NCBI GenBank assembly: GCA_963662175.1
Contig: OY759214.1
Coordinates: 100,588,115-100,652,114, forward strand
Direction: 5' to 3'
DNA: 64,000 nucleotides
Source: Aradus depressus
Lineage: Eukaryota; Arthropoda; Insecta; Hemiptera; Aradidae
Shown: piece after piece, positions 34,894 to 46,479 of the stretch
Position numbering within the stretch: position 1 is the first letter of the stretch
Layout: each line of letters begins with the position of its first letter
Made by a program: the position numbers and the translations under genes
Notes under the pieces: generated by a model
Database searches by the model: none
Told to the model about the DNA's origin: nothing
Seen by the model: only the letters and a program-made list of their open reading frames with translations

Positions 34894-35360
34894 ATATAAT
34901 CACTTGTCACTACATCAGCCAATTTCACGTTAATAATAAATAACTTATATATTTAGTATTAATATTTTTTTTAAATTGTTTAAATTAATAAATTGAATCT
35001 TTGACCAATAACAGCTCGTAATTCAAAAATTGAAATTTCTCATCTGAACGGTAATGGTACTATGTCCTACACAAAACTGTACAAATAAAATAAAAAATAC
35101 ATTCTTAGAGTCTATAATAGAATATGTAAGGTAAAAAATACACAAAATATCTATCTTTATTATCTTAAAAATGAGTTTAAACTGTTTGCAGATGCGCTTC
35201 AGAGATTAATATGAAGGAAGTAAATGCTAGTAGTGATAGTGATTCTAACAAAAAAATTAAGAGTAAAATATAAAAGAGAGAAAAATAGATAATAATATGA
35301 CAAAGAGAATAAATAAAATAAATATGGAATGAGCGTGCAATTGAATGGGTTGAAAAGAAT
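34894..35360. other. Unassigned AT-rich sequence
   Basis: No repeat family or frame of note. A 71-residue frame on the - strand is low-complexity Tyr/Leu/Phe. Confidence 0.4.
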
Positions 35361-35364
35361 TAGG

Positions 35365-35895
35365 TACCAATTAACTATATGAAATGGAAGAAGAAATACA
35401 TTTTTGATTAACAATGGAAGCTATATATGAAATGGAAGAAGAAATACATTATTGATTAACAATGAATGCTTTATAGGTTAGGTTAGGTTTTATGACTCAT
35501 GCCCGGGCTTTAACTACGAGGTCATATCGCCTAGTACCAGAGCGCTCTTTCGTCACTCTGGTGGACATGAGCCCGACTCTACTGTGGGAGTCCTAAATTT
35601 TGCCTTTTTATTCATTCTAGATGAATTTTTATTCATCTAGGGTAGGGGTCTTTAACGAGTACCTGACATCGTACAGGCTCAGGACCATCGCTTAACGTCT
35701 CATCCGAAGGACGGCGTGCTTAAGTTTATTTTACCTCCCAGATAAAATAAACTAAGGGCCTCGGTCGGGCTACGAACCCACGACCTTGAGCTCAGAAGTC
35801 AAGCACGCATACCACTGAGCTACCGGCGCCTTCTGAATGCTCTATATGAAATGGAAGAACAAAAAATACATTATTGATTACCAATAAATGCTCTA
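35365..35895. repeat. About 50-bp tandem repeat interrupted by a SINE
   Basis: 'atatgaaatggaagaagaaa' with 'acattattgattaacaatg' occurs at 35377, 35428 and, after the SINE at 35476-35833, near 35845. Confidence 0.75.
35476..35833 (-). mobile_element. SINE S1, full-length, inserted in a tandem repeat
   Basis: Its + strand tail is TAGGTTAGGTTAGG and its 5' end is CTACCGGCGCC. Flanks are TGAATGCTTTATA at 35463-35475 and TGAATGCTCTATA at 35834-35846 (one mismatch). It interrupts a roughly 50-bp tandem repeat. Confidence 0.88.
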
Positions 35896-36054
35896 ATTTT
35901 CAAAGTGCTGATTATATAAAAGAAAATATTGGAGATCTCATATTTACAGAAGTAAGATATGGAAGTTGGATCTGTGGATGTTGACACTCAGAGGCAGGAA
36001 GTGGCTTCTAATGGGAGGCAGATAGGACAGGATATTAGCAGGAGGTACACGTCT

Positions 36055-36290
36055 TCCAATTCGTTGTGTAGGGGAAGTTACGTATTCGGAATGAAATTTC
36101 ATGTTGAGTTCTCACTGAAATTTCATGTTTTTTGATCCTCTTAATTCATTCCAAAAAAATAAAATAAAATAAATCCTCTGTGTACGTGTGCTTGTGAACA
36201 CGATAAAAATGAATATATGGAAGTTTTATATATAAACTCAATACCCTCACTAAGGATGACACCTATTTATTTTCAGCGACCCCCACACAC
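36055..36290 (-). repeat. Family Q 3' part, inverted
   Basis: 'gtgtaggggaagtta' to 'aggatgacacctatttattt'. The stretch 36100-36260 is nearly duplicated at 39230-39385. Confidence 0.6.
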
Positions 36291-36574
36291 ACACAGACAG
36301 TATTTATCAAGAAAATAATTGATAGTTCAGGGGTCCTTGAAACGTGAAATTCAGATGAAAATTTTATCTCGAATTTTCGCATGATATACTAAGAAGTTAT
36401 TAGAAATTAAAAATCCTATCATATCTCAAATCTGCGGGTGGAAATTTAATTTACTGTTTTCGAGTTATAAGTATAAAAATAAGTTATAAATATAAAACAA
36501 GTTATGAATATAAAATAAAGTTAATAGGAAGGAAGTGGCTCATATTACATGTTATGTAGGTATATAGTTCGAGG

Positions 36575-36893
36575 GCGCCGGTAGCTCAGTGGTATGCGTG
36601 CTTGCCTTCTGAGCTCAAGATCGTGGGTTCGAAACCCGTCGAGGCCCTTAGTTTATTTTATCTGAGACGTAAAATAAACTTCGGATGGGACGTTAAGCGA
36701 TGGTCCCGAGCCTGTACGATGTCAGGTTCTCGTTAAAGACCCCTGCCCTAGGTGAATAAAAATTTAGGGTAGGCAAAATTTAGAACTCCCACATTAGAGT
36801 CGGGCTCATGTCCACCAGAGGGACGAAAGAGCACTCAGGTAGTAGGCGATATGACCTCGTAATTGAAGCCCGGGCATGAGTCATAATAACTAA
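36575..36893 (+). mobile_element. SINE S1
   Basis: GCGCCGGTAGCTCAGTGGTA head, B box GTGGGTTCGAAACCC, tail AACTAACTAACTA. It is followed by a 130-bp segment shared with 7190-7290. Confidence 0.85.
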
Positions 36894-36894
36894 C

Positions 36895-37025
36895 TAACTA
36901 TAGTTCAGTACTGGACAGAAGATAGTTGTAAAGTTTTGTTAATGAAGCGTCGTGTATGATATCACTAACGCAACGCTACGTTTTTTCTTGATCCTTCCTA
37001 CAAACATTGCTAAGTACATGATTGG
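36895..37025 (+). repeat. Segment shared with 7190-7290
   Basis: 'tatagttcagtactggacag', 'caacgctacg', 'tttcttgatccttcctacaaac' (split words) and 'gtacatgattgggcc' occur in both, each directly after a SINE S1 3' end. The earlier copy has a 30-bp deletion. Confidence 0.7.
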
Positions 37026-37197
37026 GCCCAGCAGCGTTTTTGTCAAATTTTCAGATATTCAATTCTTATTATGTGTTCGAGATTTAAACAAGACCGCCAA
37101 CTTTTTTGAGAAAGAACTTGTCTCACATACTATTGGTACAATGTGAAGAAGTTACTGGATCAATATGAAACATTTTTTTTTTTGTTCATATAGTGAG

Positions 37198-37455
37198 TTA
37201 TTATGGCTAATGCCCGGGCTTTAACTACGCAGTCATATCACTTACTACCATTGCGATCTTTCGTCGCTCTGGTGAACATGAATCCGACTCTATTGTGAGA
37301 ATCCTAAATTTTGCCTATCCAGACTATCACTTAACGTCCCATCCGAAGGACAGCGTTCTCAAGGTTTTTTCACCTTCCATATAAAAAACATAAGGACCTC
37401 GGCCGAGTTTAGAACCCGCGATCTTGAGCTCAGTAAGCTAGCACGCTACCTCAAT
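37198..37455 (-). mobile_element. SINE S1, degraded
   Basis: Inverted and divergent copy starting 'ttattatggctaatgcccgg' and ending near 'gcaggctagcacgctacct'-type head sequence. Confidence 0.6.
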
Positions 37456-38990
37456 TTTTTTCACATATATTTTTTTGCCTAAGTTAGAAATAATGGTGAT
37501 AAATAAGATTTTTGAGCATCGAAGAGTGCGTGAGGACGCGAGGTGGTGAAGAAGGAGAGTGAAGTAGTGGGGGGCGGGGGGCATAAGCTTGTTATTCTCT
37601 GTCCGGGTTTCGCACATAATCAACTTCAGGTAAAGTAATATTAAAATTTATTTCCGGGCAATGCCAGGTAACCTGCTAGTACACAATATTGTAACAGATT
37701 ACTATTTTCACATTGATTTATTTTAGGAAATAGGAATAATGACACCTACACTGCTCGTCTGAAAACAGGGAGGTTATAGTAGTGTTTACGTTCCTCAACT
37801 ATTTTTGGACACTATCCATTAAAATATGTTACAGAGTAAACTATAGGAAAGTGGAAAAAAAAATGAAAATAAATTATTAAAAACTTTGAAAAAAAAAAAA
37901 AAAAAATGTTGGAAATCAAGGAAAATGCTACAATATAATTAATATATATATTTTTTTCAATGATGTATAGTTTTCAGTCATACATTTTTATCATGAAGAT
38001 GAAAATATACGTCGTATATTGTGTACTGGATGACATGTTTTACGTATAAAAGTAAGTACTTAGAGAAGGATTAAATTAAGTTTTGATGGTTTCAGAATGA
38101 GTGAAACGTTGGCCGATGTGTTGAAAATCAATAAGGCCAATAAGGGTTGTCTATCAACTATTCTTTATTTTATTTGGCTTGGTTAGCCTTCTTTACAATA
38201 TTTCCTTGCTTTAACTGCACACCAGAATTATGAAAATCATCTTTTTTTTTAAGTACTTTCCTGTAAGAATCTTTTTTCTTTTTTCCTACCAGTCTGTTCT
38301 TACTAGTCTTCAAATACTGTTTTTTTTTAAAACGTTATCTTGTTACAACTAAGTGCCCTTAGAAGTGAATTGAGAACACTTATGATGAATGAATATTGCT
38401 CTATGCTATCTCCTCTACAAAACGAATTGAGACTATTCCCTCAGCTCCATCTCTATTCATTTAACTGGTTTCTTTTGAATGAATCTTTTGGTGAGATCTC
38501 TCCCACACTTTTCTTTCTCAGTTCATCTATTCAATGAATTGACCAGAATAACATTCCTTTTTAATAATTTGTGGTAATGTTGATAAAGCTTCTTATCTGC
38601 TCTTTTTCAAAAGTTGCTACTTCTTTCTACGTGCTTAGGCAAAGTTATATTATGAAATTCTGAAATTTTGCGTTTTAAGTAGAATTTCATGTTCACCGAA
38701 GTCAAGAAAGGAGAGCAGACTGATGGCCAAACGCGATTGTCCGTAATGGTAGTTCACCTTGGGGCAACCATGACGCCATTGTTCACAAACCTTGTTAGGC
38801 CCCTGGCGATAGAGGGTCTCCTGAGATCACCTGACGCCTGTCGCTTTCTTCCTCTGATCGGCTCCTGCTCAACAACTCTGTGGTAAGAGGCAACCAGCTG
38901 GAACCGATATGATCCACGAAAGTGGACCTTGCCCAGCACGCTCGGGGTTCCAGACAAATCAAGACCTTTAGTATCCTCATACTAAATGTG
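37456..38990. other. Unassigned intron sequence with one GC-richer patch
   Basis: 38690-38970 is GC-richer and compositionally unlike its surroundings, with overlapping 60-67 residue frames on both strands and no recognised motif. A GAAACGTTGGCC word at 38102 recalls the foldback families, but no inverted arm was found. Confidence 0.35.
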
Positions 38991-38997
38991 TCGAGTT

Positions 38998-39225
38998 AGT
39001 TATTATGACTCATGCCCGGGCTTTAACTACAAGGTCATATCGCCTACTACCAGAGCTCTCTTTCGTCACTCTGGTGGACATGAGCCCGACTCTACTGTGG
39101 GAGTCTTAAATTTTGTCTGCTCTAAATTTTTATTCACCTAGGGCAGAGTCTTTAACGAGTACCTGACATCGTACAGGCTCGGGACCATAGCTTAACGTCC
39201 CGGCCGAAGGACGGCGTGCTTAAGG
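38998..39225 (-). mobile_element. SINE S1, head missing
   Basis: Inverted copy from 'ttattatgactcatgcccg' to 'gaaggacggcgtgcttaag'. It breaks directly into a family Q segment also found at 36100-36260. Confidence 0.75.
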
Positions 39226-39229
39226 AAAT

Positions 39230-39385
39230 GATGTTGAGTTTTCACTGAAATTTCATGTTTTTTAATCCTCTCTCTTAATTCCAAAAATAAAAATAAAAAT
39301 AAAAATCCTTTGTGTATGTGTGCTTGTGAACATGATAAAAATGAATATATGGAAGTTTTATATATAAACTCAATACCCTCACAAT
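39230..39385 (-). repeat. Family Q segment shared with 36100-36260
   Basis: Shares long runs such as 'ggaagttttatatataaact' with the other copy, and a private AAATA expansion. It joins directly to SINE S1. Confidence 0.6.
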
Positions 39386-39993
39386 GTTTTTACTATTGTC
39401 ACTAAATATTATATAAATCTCACAATTTATTTACAACTTTAAGTTGCATTGTCATTTATTATAAATTAAAAGGCAGAATCGCTTGGTACTGATTCAGTAA
39501 GTAAAAAAAATGGGTTCCTGAAATATGTGTGTCTCCAAAAACAGTATGCATATTGACTACACATTCAGAGCGTTGATACAGTATCTCGACGGAGATAATG
39601 TATGGGCCATATCGACCGGAAGGTGACAGGGGTAAACGAGCAGTGACATATCCAAAAACACGAGTGGGATATCCAATTAAATTTATTGAGCCTCTACAAG
39701 AGAACACACACTTTACATTTTAAAATAATATCCGTCGAGAGGAAAAAATGGAAGAAAACGAAAATAATGTTCTACAAATACGGTGTTTAAATAATGATAA
39801 TAAAATATTCAACTCGATCTGTATTTAGTAATGGAGATGTACTATACACAAATTAAATAAATAAAGGTGAGCTCGTTGAGTTGTTAGGGGTGCAACGTTG
39901 TCATGACTTGCACCCCCCGGAGCGCAGTGGGTCCATGTGGCAATACATCACCGTTTCAGGATCTATTCTATAGGTATTCTGTTGTTTCCGCAG

Positions 39994-40222
39994 GGTATGG
40001 TTGCCAGATCGCAGGATTCCTCACAGTCTTCTCCAGCGAACTGTCAATTCTCACCCTGACCGTCATCACTTCAGAGCGCTGGTACACCATCACCTACGCC
40101 ATCCACATGAACAAGCGACTGAAACTGTCCACTGCAGTGAAGATTATGGCTGCCGGATGGATCTATGCCCTTGTGATGGCAGCTCTACCTCTCCTTGGGG
40201 TTAGCGGCTACTATAAGACCAG
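39994..40222 (+). CDS. Lgr1: LGR1-type receptor, TM3-TM4 exon
   Basis: Internal exon, 229 nt, starting in phase 1 and ending in phase 2. The acceptor is TTTCCGCAG and the donor GTATGC starts at 40223. The first codon is completed with the preceding exon as Gly, giving WQSG|YGCQIAGF; its Cys is the conserved TM3 cysteine that pairs with the second extracellular loop. TM3 reads ELSILTLTVITSERW: the ERW triad replaces the DRY motif, as is usual in this family. The ICL2 motif YAIHMNKRLKL is followed by TM4 ending AALPLLGVSGYYKT. The MNKR/ALPLLGVS wording is shared with both LGR1 and LGR2 (rickets); the next exon decides in favour of LGR1. Confidence 0.95.
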
Positions 40223-40639
40223 GTATGCACCCCAGTAGTCCAGTAGTACGAGTTTGGGGCTTTACCTCCCCTCGTATTAATTGTACTCAACTTGTACCTA
40301 ACTGTAACTGTTAAAAAAAATATATAAATGTAATATATACATATATATTTCACATTTTTTGTAGAACTATCCGTTTTCCCATAAATCAATCAAATGTTTT
40401 TAAAAAAATGGGTTCTGAGTTGTCATTCGGATAAGGTCCCCAGCATTCGAAAAAATGTATTTATAAAACGGCTCGTTAACCTACGACCAAAATTTTTGCT
40501 TAGGAGCCGCGCCAATTAAATCGAAATATAATATCGCAGTACTGCCACTTTCCTGTTAAATGGCTTAAAAATCATATGTTCTTTTTATTTTTATTAGTGT
40601 TCACATCTAATGTTGCTTAAATAATCAGTTGTGGACCCA

Positions 40640-40835
40640 TGGAGGCCGTGTGGGCTAGAGCGTAGGGCTTTGATCGCATGGTCTTACCATGGTTTACCGG
40701 TTCGAATCCCGTCCGGGAGTGAGTTTTATTTCGTAGATAGAACTCCCTCCCGGGGCCATGGATGTCGTAAATAATTAGATAACACAGTGACATGGCTAAT
40801 ATGCATCGAACATAAGGCCGAAAAAAAAATTTTTT
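40640..40835 (+). mobile_element. Second tRNA-like SINE (S2)
   Basis: Has an A-box-like 'gtgtgggctagagcg', a B box 'ggttcgaatcccgt', a tRNA-unrelated body and a 3' A tract after 'gaacataaggccg'. An inverted 3'-end copy of the same text is at 33195-33222 ('ggcctcatgaacgatgcata'). The head does not fold into a convincing complete cloverleaf, so it is not called a tRNA gene. Confidence 0.55.
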
Positions 40836-41264
40836 AAATGAGTTTTCTATATTGCATTTAACTTTGACACATGTTTTGATAGTTCGGTATCATTGGAATT
40901 ATGATTGGATACTTTTATGTTACGGAAATATCGATATTTTCCGATTATGTCATTAAGTAGATCAATAGGCAAATCTAGTGGAAAATAAATGTCACTGTCT
41001 CGCATCACCTCACTCACTACTCTCGTAAATTAGTTCAGCGGTGTATTGAGAAGCAAAATTCTCTTTGCTAGGAATAGAAATATTTAAGGAACTTGACTCG
41101 GTACAACAAATTGCTGTCTTGTCACGTCATATTTTACAGGTAATAATTGGTCTGTCCAGAAAAAGAATGAGTTCTATTCTCTTCCTGTCCTTAGGATATT
41201 TTTTTTTCTGCAGACGTTTTTTATGAGCTTTCCTTTTCAGTCTTATCATTTATACGAGGTTCTA

Positions 41265-41490
41265 GCCTACTGAGCTCAAGATCGCGGGTTCGAAATCCGG
41301 CCAAGGCCCTTAGGGATGTTAAGCGATGGTCCCGAGCCTGTACCATGTCAGGTACTTATTAAAGACCCCTATCCTAGATGAATAACTTAGGTAGATGAAT
41401 AACTCATGTCCAACAGAGCGATGACAGAGCGCTCTGTTGGTAGGCGATATGACCTCTTAGTTAAAGTCAGGGCATGAATCACAACTAATT
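41265..41490 (+). mobile_element. SINE S1, partial
   Basis: Starts at 'actgagctcaagatcgcgg' with the B box GGGTTCGAAATCC and runs to 'agtcagggcatga'. Confidence 0.7.
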
Positions 41491-41899
41491 AACTATAGCC
41501 CACTTGTAACATTAAAATGTTATGACTTTCAGGTTGTGCTTATGCGCTTTTCCCAATTCGAGATCAGATCTTTGTTGTGTGACGAAATTGCTTAAGATAG
41601 GCATTTTTACTTTGTTTTATTTATGAATTTCTTTTCTTTTTGCCTCTTGACCTTTTTTTCATGTCTAGATAATGAAAGCAATTTTTACTAAGCATGTCAT
41701 AAAAGACTGGTATAATCTCATTGAAATTCTCATGAAATGTTCTGGAAGTATTTATCCTTGGGAAGCTGACTCGAGAGAAATATTTTTATTTTCTGTTGAC
41801 AGAAAAATAATGCAAAAGGATTTTTTATTCTTCTTTACGTGGACCTGGTACGTGTGCAACATCACTCGTCCGTCATATGTCGAGGTAGCTTGCGATTAA

Positions 41900-42170
41900 A
41901 GTGGGCTGGTGTTTTACACCTAGGCACCTAAGCATCCAACGCTCTTATCCCTTCCCTGAAAGCGCTGGGCTTCCACCTTACTCTATTACTCGAGCATATA
42001 ACCAGGAAGTGTGCCGCCTCTGTCTCACCTTCTTCCCCACATCTGTCACAGGTGGGACTGTCCTTGACTCGTACAGTGTGTAGGTATCTATTGAACCGAC
42101 CGTGTCTCATGTGAACTCCTGTTAGTTGCCAAAGCGCGTTTCTTCAGAGGTTCAAGATCCCATCCTGCAA
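41900..42170 (-). pseudogene. LINE ORF2 C-terminal fragment, second copy
   Basis: A 60-residue frame reads RHGRFNRYLHTVRVKDSPTC then DRCGEEGETEAAHFLVICS, a cleaner CX2CX9HX4C knuckle than the copy at 15393. Confidence 0.7.
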
Positions 42171-42184
42171 CACCTGATGATAAT

Positions 42185-43120
42185 ATAAAATAGCTTTCTA
42201 AAATGTTATAAATTAATTCTTCCTTATCCTATACATCGCACCAATTTCAATTATTTAAAAAAAAAAAAAAAATAGTAATATATCTAGGAAAAAAAAAAAA
42301 ATTTCGATTGGAACATGCGGATTTTGTGACGCTCCAATTTTGTGTTAAACATCCCCTCTAATCCCCCATTCCCATTTGGCTGAAAATAAGTGTCATCCTT
42401 ACAGGGTTGTGGATAAACATATACAATTTCACGTTGTCACTTTTTGTATGTTATTGATTAAAATTTCCTCTAGTGTTAATGAGAAATATGTACTAAAATG
42501 TAACTACATATTCAGTTACTCTTTACTCTTATGTATTATAGATTATATAGAGAGAGGGGGGGAGGGCTTTCTCGCTAATTATATAAATTGATTGCATTAC
42601 CTGGTTATATCCAAACCAGACTATATTTATTGATGTTGTGTGGGTCGCGGGTCATATGTAAAATATATATTTATATATAATGGAACTGGGGAGGTCAGTC
42701 ATCCTACGCATTGTACTCCTGTATACATAGGGACATCTGAATGGTGCCGTGGTCAGAGTGACCCGCCACCTGATGGTTGATAAAATAGAAAATTGTAATA
42801 AAATGATTATTGCTAATATGAAAATAAAATTGTACCTACTAAATTAAAAGTGTTATTATTAAATAATTAGAATATAAATATTAAAATAAAATGAAATGAA
42901 TTCAAAATAAAATGAAACTACTTGAAGTTAATTTTAAAAAAATATTCTATCTAAATGCATTTACTTGAAGAAATTTAAACAAAACTATTCATAAATAACC
43001 CTGTGAAAATTTTTAAACTACTCTACCTGTACCAATTTATCCAAAATAAAATATCTTCCGACTTGAACATAACGTGATAAAATTATCTTATGTGTCCCGA
43101 ATTGGGTACATACCCAAAGG
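42185..43120. other. Unassigned AT-rich intron sequence
   Basis: A family Q scrap at 42345-42430 ('ttggctgaaaataagtgtca'). The rest is AT-rich with no frame longer than 71 residues. Confidence 0.35.
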
Positions 43121-43330
43121 CGCTGATTCGTAGAATCTGTAAGTTTTGAAATTTGAAATCTATTGAGAGAGATTAGGGAAAAATAAAAAAAGAAATTAAA
43201 ACATTATAAATTTACATAAACACATAAAATGTATTTGTAAATAATAGTGGCCATTTTTAAAACAATATTGTACTCACATATGACGTCACATGTAATCTAT
43301 CCTTTTAACAATTCTTTAAAAAAAACACTC
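43120..43330 (-). repeat. Unoccupied paralogue of the SINE target at 2225
   Basis: Contains an uninterrupted version of the target (on + 'ataatagtggccattttt'), showing the pre-insertion state of the 2238-2588 SINE. Confidence 0.65.
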
Positions 43331-43345
43331 TTTAACTAACCATTC

Positions 43346-43592
43346 TTTCCCACTGTCACGTTCACATCCTACTTTCCCACTGTCACGTTCACATCCTACT
43401 TTCCCACTGTCACGTTCACATCCTACTTTCCCACTGTCACGTTCACATCCTACTTTCCCACTGTCACGTTCACATCCTACTTTCCCACGTCACGTTCACA
43501 TCCTACTTTCCCACGTCACGTTCACATCCTACTTTCCCACTGTCACGTTCACATCCTACTTTCCCACTGTCACGTTCACATCCTACTTTCAC
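43346..43592. repeat. 27-bp minisatellite, about 9 units
   Basis: The unit is TTTCCCACTGTCACGTTCAC followed by ATCCTAC. Two adjacent units lack TG and are 25 bp. It sits at the edge of a repeat related to 2150-2730. Confidence 0.93.
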
Positions 43593-43834
43593 TTTTTACA
43601 CTCTTCCACCGAAATGAAAAATGTTTTGACACATAAATCCGTGGAGAACACCACCAGAACCTGGCACTAACAATTCCGTGTAAAAACTCTAGATCCCGAG
43701 ATCACTCGGCGTAAAGAGCCGGAAGAACGCAATATGGTGATGTGACCTACCTCCCTAAGGGGTCAGGAACACCCCCCCCCCCCCCCCCCCCCCAAAAAAA
43801 AAGTCTGTATGTTTGTAAAGATGATCACTCCCTA

Positions 43835-43990
43835 TAGAGCGCTGGTAGCTCTGAGAGATTAAAAGACCTTGAGCACGCTGTCCATCCATTAAGCTATGAT
43901 CCAGAGCCTGTACAATGTCAGCTACTCGGCAAAGACTTGACGATGTGACCGCATAGTTAAAGTCCTGGCATGTGTCACGATAACAAACTA
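43835..43990 (+). mobile_element. SINE S1, heavily degraded
   Basis: Retains 'gcgctggtagctctgagag', 'gagcctgtacaatgtcag' and 'agttaaagtcctggcatg'. Confidence 0.5.
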
Positions 43991-44365
43991 ACTCTATATA
44001 AAATGTTGTATGTGTATACAGAACCCAAGAGGACGACACCTATTGATTTTCAGCCAAATCGGCCAAAGAGAAGGAGGAGGCTTACCACAAAAATCCCAAC
44101 AGCTGCCCAAGTAATGAATGTAACGACAGGAAATGTTATTTGTAAATCCCTCATAAGGACGACACCCTTACATTTCCTAGGTCTAAGGGATGAGGGGGTA
44201 GTACTCAATAATCCAAATAACCACATGTGTAACGAATATGTCAACAAAATTTTCAGAATTTTCCACGAAATCGGTAAATTGGTTGTAATCTCTTAAGAGG
44301 GAGAGCGAAAACTTACTTGATTAATTCGCGCTGGGGGAGTATATTGTTGATGATTCAATGGGGAG
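43985..44365 (-). repeat. Family Q, inverted
   Basis: 'gaggacgacacctattgat' through 'ttaattcgcgctgggggagt' and 'ttgatgattcaatgggg', ending in a G run. Confidence 0.6.
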
Positions 44366-44589
44366 GGGGGGGGGGGGGGATTATATCAGGGGAAAGTACG
44401 AAAAGTAGTAATGATTGGGGGTGAAGTGGTTAAAATGGCTGGATATGAGAAGATGGGGCCTTGGTGGTTACGTGGTTAGACCACGGACCTGCAATATTAT
44501 AAGACCCAAAATTACTCCCAGGCAACATCAAATGAACCTGCAACTGTAAAATAATGATTCAGATCTAAATCAACATTAGTGTAAAATGA

Positions 44590-45310
44590 GTAGAGCAATT
44601 TATTTTTCCTTATTGGGGCGGTATAACTTTGGTTGAATTGCTTCTACCCCAAATTTGAAGATTTTAAATGAAATTAAGAACACTATTGGTATCAACCATT
44701 TTGTCGATAGGACTAGCCATTTTCACGTAAATCGAGCGAACATCTAAAAAAAATGTGTTTCTTTAAACGACATTTCAGGACGGTTTTCGGCATGTATCTT
44801 GCAAACCAGTCAACCTGCAAAAAATCGTATTTCATAACAAATTTCTCGCCGCTTTTCTCTACAACTTTTATTGGTTATAAATATAAGCAATCTGTTGTGA
44901 AATATATTCAAGCCTTGAAGTAAATTGGTCTCAGTTTTCGTCCAATTTCGGCCAAAATGTAATGAGATCTGAAGTTGGCGCATGTGACGAGTTCATAGCT
45001 TTTTGTTCCTGAGTTAGAGCGCTCAATCAAAACAGTAGTGAGACCAACTCTACTATGGGAGTCCCGGAGTAAGGATCATCAATGAGTAGGAGCCTGACAT
45101 TGTACATGCTAGGGAGCATCGCTTTACGTCCCTTTTTTTTTTTTACCTCCCAGATAAAATAAAGCTGAGTAAGCAAGCACGCATACCACTGAGCTACCGG
45201 CGCCCTTTCAAAAGGTACCAACTGCATAGTGTGTGTGGAATATGGAATGTACATGGAATGTGAACATTCTTTGAAAACTCGATCTCGTATTTTCACATGA
45301 TTACAATCAA
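44590..45310 (+). repeat. Family R copy interrupted by a SINE
   Basis: 44590-45020 matches 7515-7900 and 45250-45310 matches 14840-14880 ('aaaactcgatctcg'). The segment between is a degraded inverted SINE. Confidence 0.6.
45030..45207 (-). mobile_element. SINE S1, degraded, inside family R
   Basis: Inverted copy retaining 'accaactctactatgggag' and the 5' head 'ctgagctaccggcgccc'. Confidence 0.65.
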
Positions 45311-45404
45311 TATAAAAATAGATATAAAAAAAACTAAAACAATTCAATAAATAAAATAAAATTAAAATAATAAATTAAATAAAGCTATTAAATTCTGTTT
45401 TACT

Positions 45405-45692
45405 TTTGTTCATGAAATCTTCTCGAAGCCGTTTTTTCTTAGGAATTCTGCAAATTGTTCCATTTCTTCACTAGTCTTTCTTTCTTCATGAGACATTTCC
45501 TTCCAGGACCATTGGGTTTTATTAAATTCTGTTTTTCTTCATCTGTATTTCCCTCTTAACAAACCCCATAATGCATATCGTTGGAAATCTGCTAACAGCT
45601 GAGCCATTTCTCTTTTATAATTTCCTGCCTCTGATTAGTTTCTGATGATGTTCATTAACACATTCATATTTTCCAGTCCAATCTTTCATTCT
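45405..45692 (-). pseudogene. Unidentified protein-like fragment with frameshifts
   Basis: Read on the - strand, three consecutive frame segments look protein-like: MKDWTGKYECVNEHHQKLIR, then REMAQLLADFQRYALWGLL, then KTQWSWKEMSHEERK and EEMEQFAEFLRKNGFEKIS before TGA near 45411. Base composition is balanced and the segments are in order, as expected for one decayed coding sequence. I do not recognise the family; a transposon protein or a retrocopy of a host gene are both possible. Confidence 0.35.
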
Positions 45693-45694
45693 TT

Positions 45695-46475
45695 ACTTCC
45701 TCAGCAATACAAAGAGTAGGGAAAGTTATGTAATCGGTCAGAAAATCGATGTTGAGTTTTCAATGGAATTTCACATTTTCCATGTCTGCGTCTGTGCGTC
45801 GTGAAGACGATGACTCCCTATGGAATGAATATATCGAAATGAAATTTTATATGTGCATCCAGAACCACATAAAAACGACACCAATTGATTTTTAGCCAAA
45901 TTGGCCAAAAACTCTCATAAATGCCGATGAAATTAATATGTTGAGTTGAAATTACATATTTAAATTCAATTTCTCATAAAGACGACACCTACTAATTTGC
46001 AGTGAAATTGGTCGAAGGGATAGGGGCAAGGGCGGATCCAGGTTGTTCATCAGGGGGAAGGGGGAATTTCGTTGACTGGTTGAGTAACAGTCTGAGTCTA
46101 TAAACGAATGACGTCATTAAAGTCTGTGCGCAAGACCGCAAGAGGTCCTTCGCGCATCACTAGGACGTCTTTCTCAATTTAACGTGCATATTTCTTTATC
46201 CTTATCGAGCCTCTGCGCTAGGGGGGGGGGGGGGGGGGGGGGGGGGTAGTTCTGATTTTACCCGCCCTCCCCTCCATTCTGTCCGGGGGTCGAGAAGAGG
46301 GGGGCACTTATTGAAAACCCGAATAACTGTTGAGTATTATGATTCAGAAGTCAGTCAATATGACATCTATTAGTTTTCAACCATATCGGTAAATAGGTTC
46401 CAGAGGGAGAGCGAGAACGTATTTAATTAATTCATGTTGGGGAAGTACATTGCTGGTGATTCATCGACAATTCCT
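45695..46475 (-). repeat. Family Q, long inverted copy
   Basis: Both ends are recognisable: 'tttacttcctcagcaatac' on the left and 'gttggggaagtacattgctg' on the right. A G homopolymer of more than 20 bases sits at 46220-46246 where other copies have the C-rich block. Confidence 0.65.
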
Positions 46476-46479
46476 TTAT

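Noticed and set aside
38097..38140. Eighth hammerhead-like family (GAAACGTTGGCC)
   Set aside because: The GAAAC box is present, but the upstream box is poor and I found no inverted partner arm.
44455..44510. tRNA-like sequence 'gtggttacgtggttagacc'
   Set aside because: A-box-like words only; no B box or cloverleaf.
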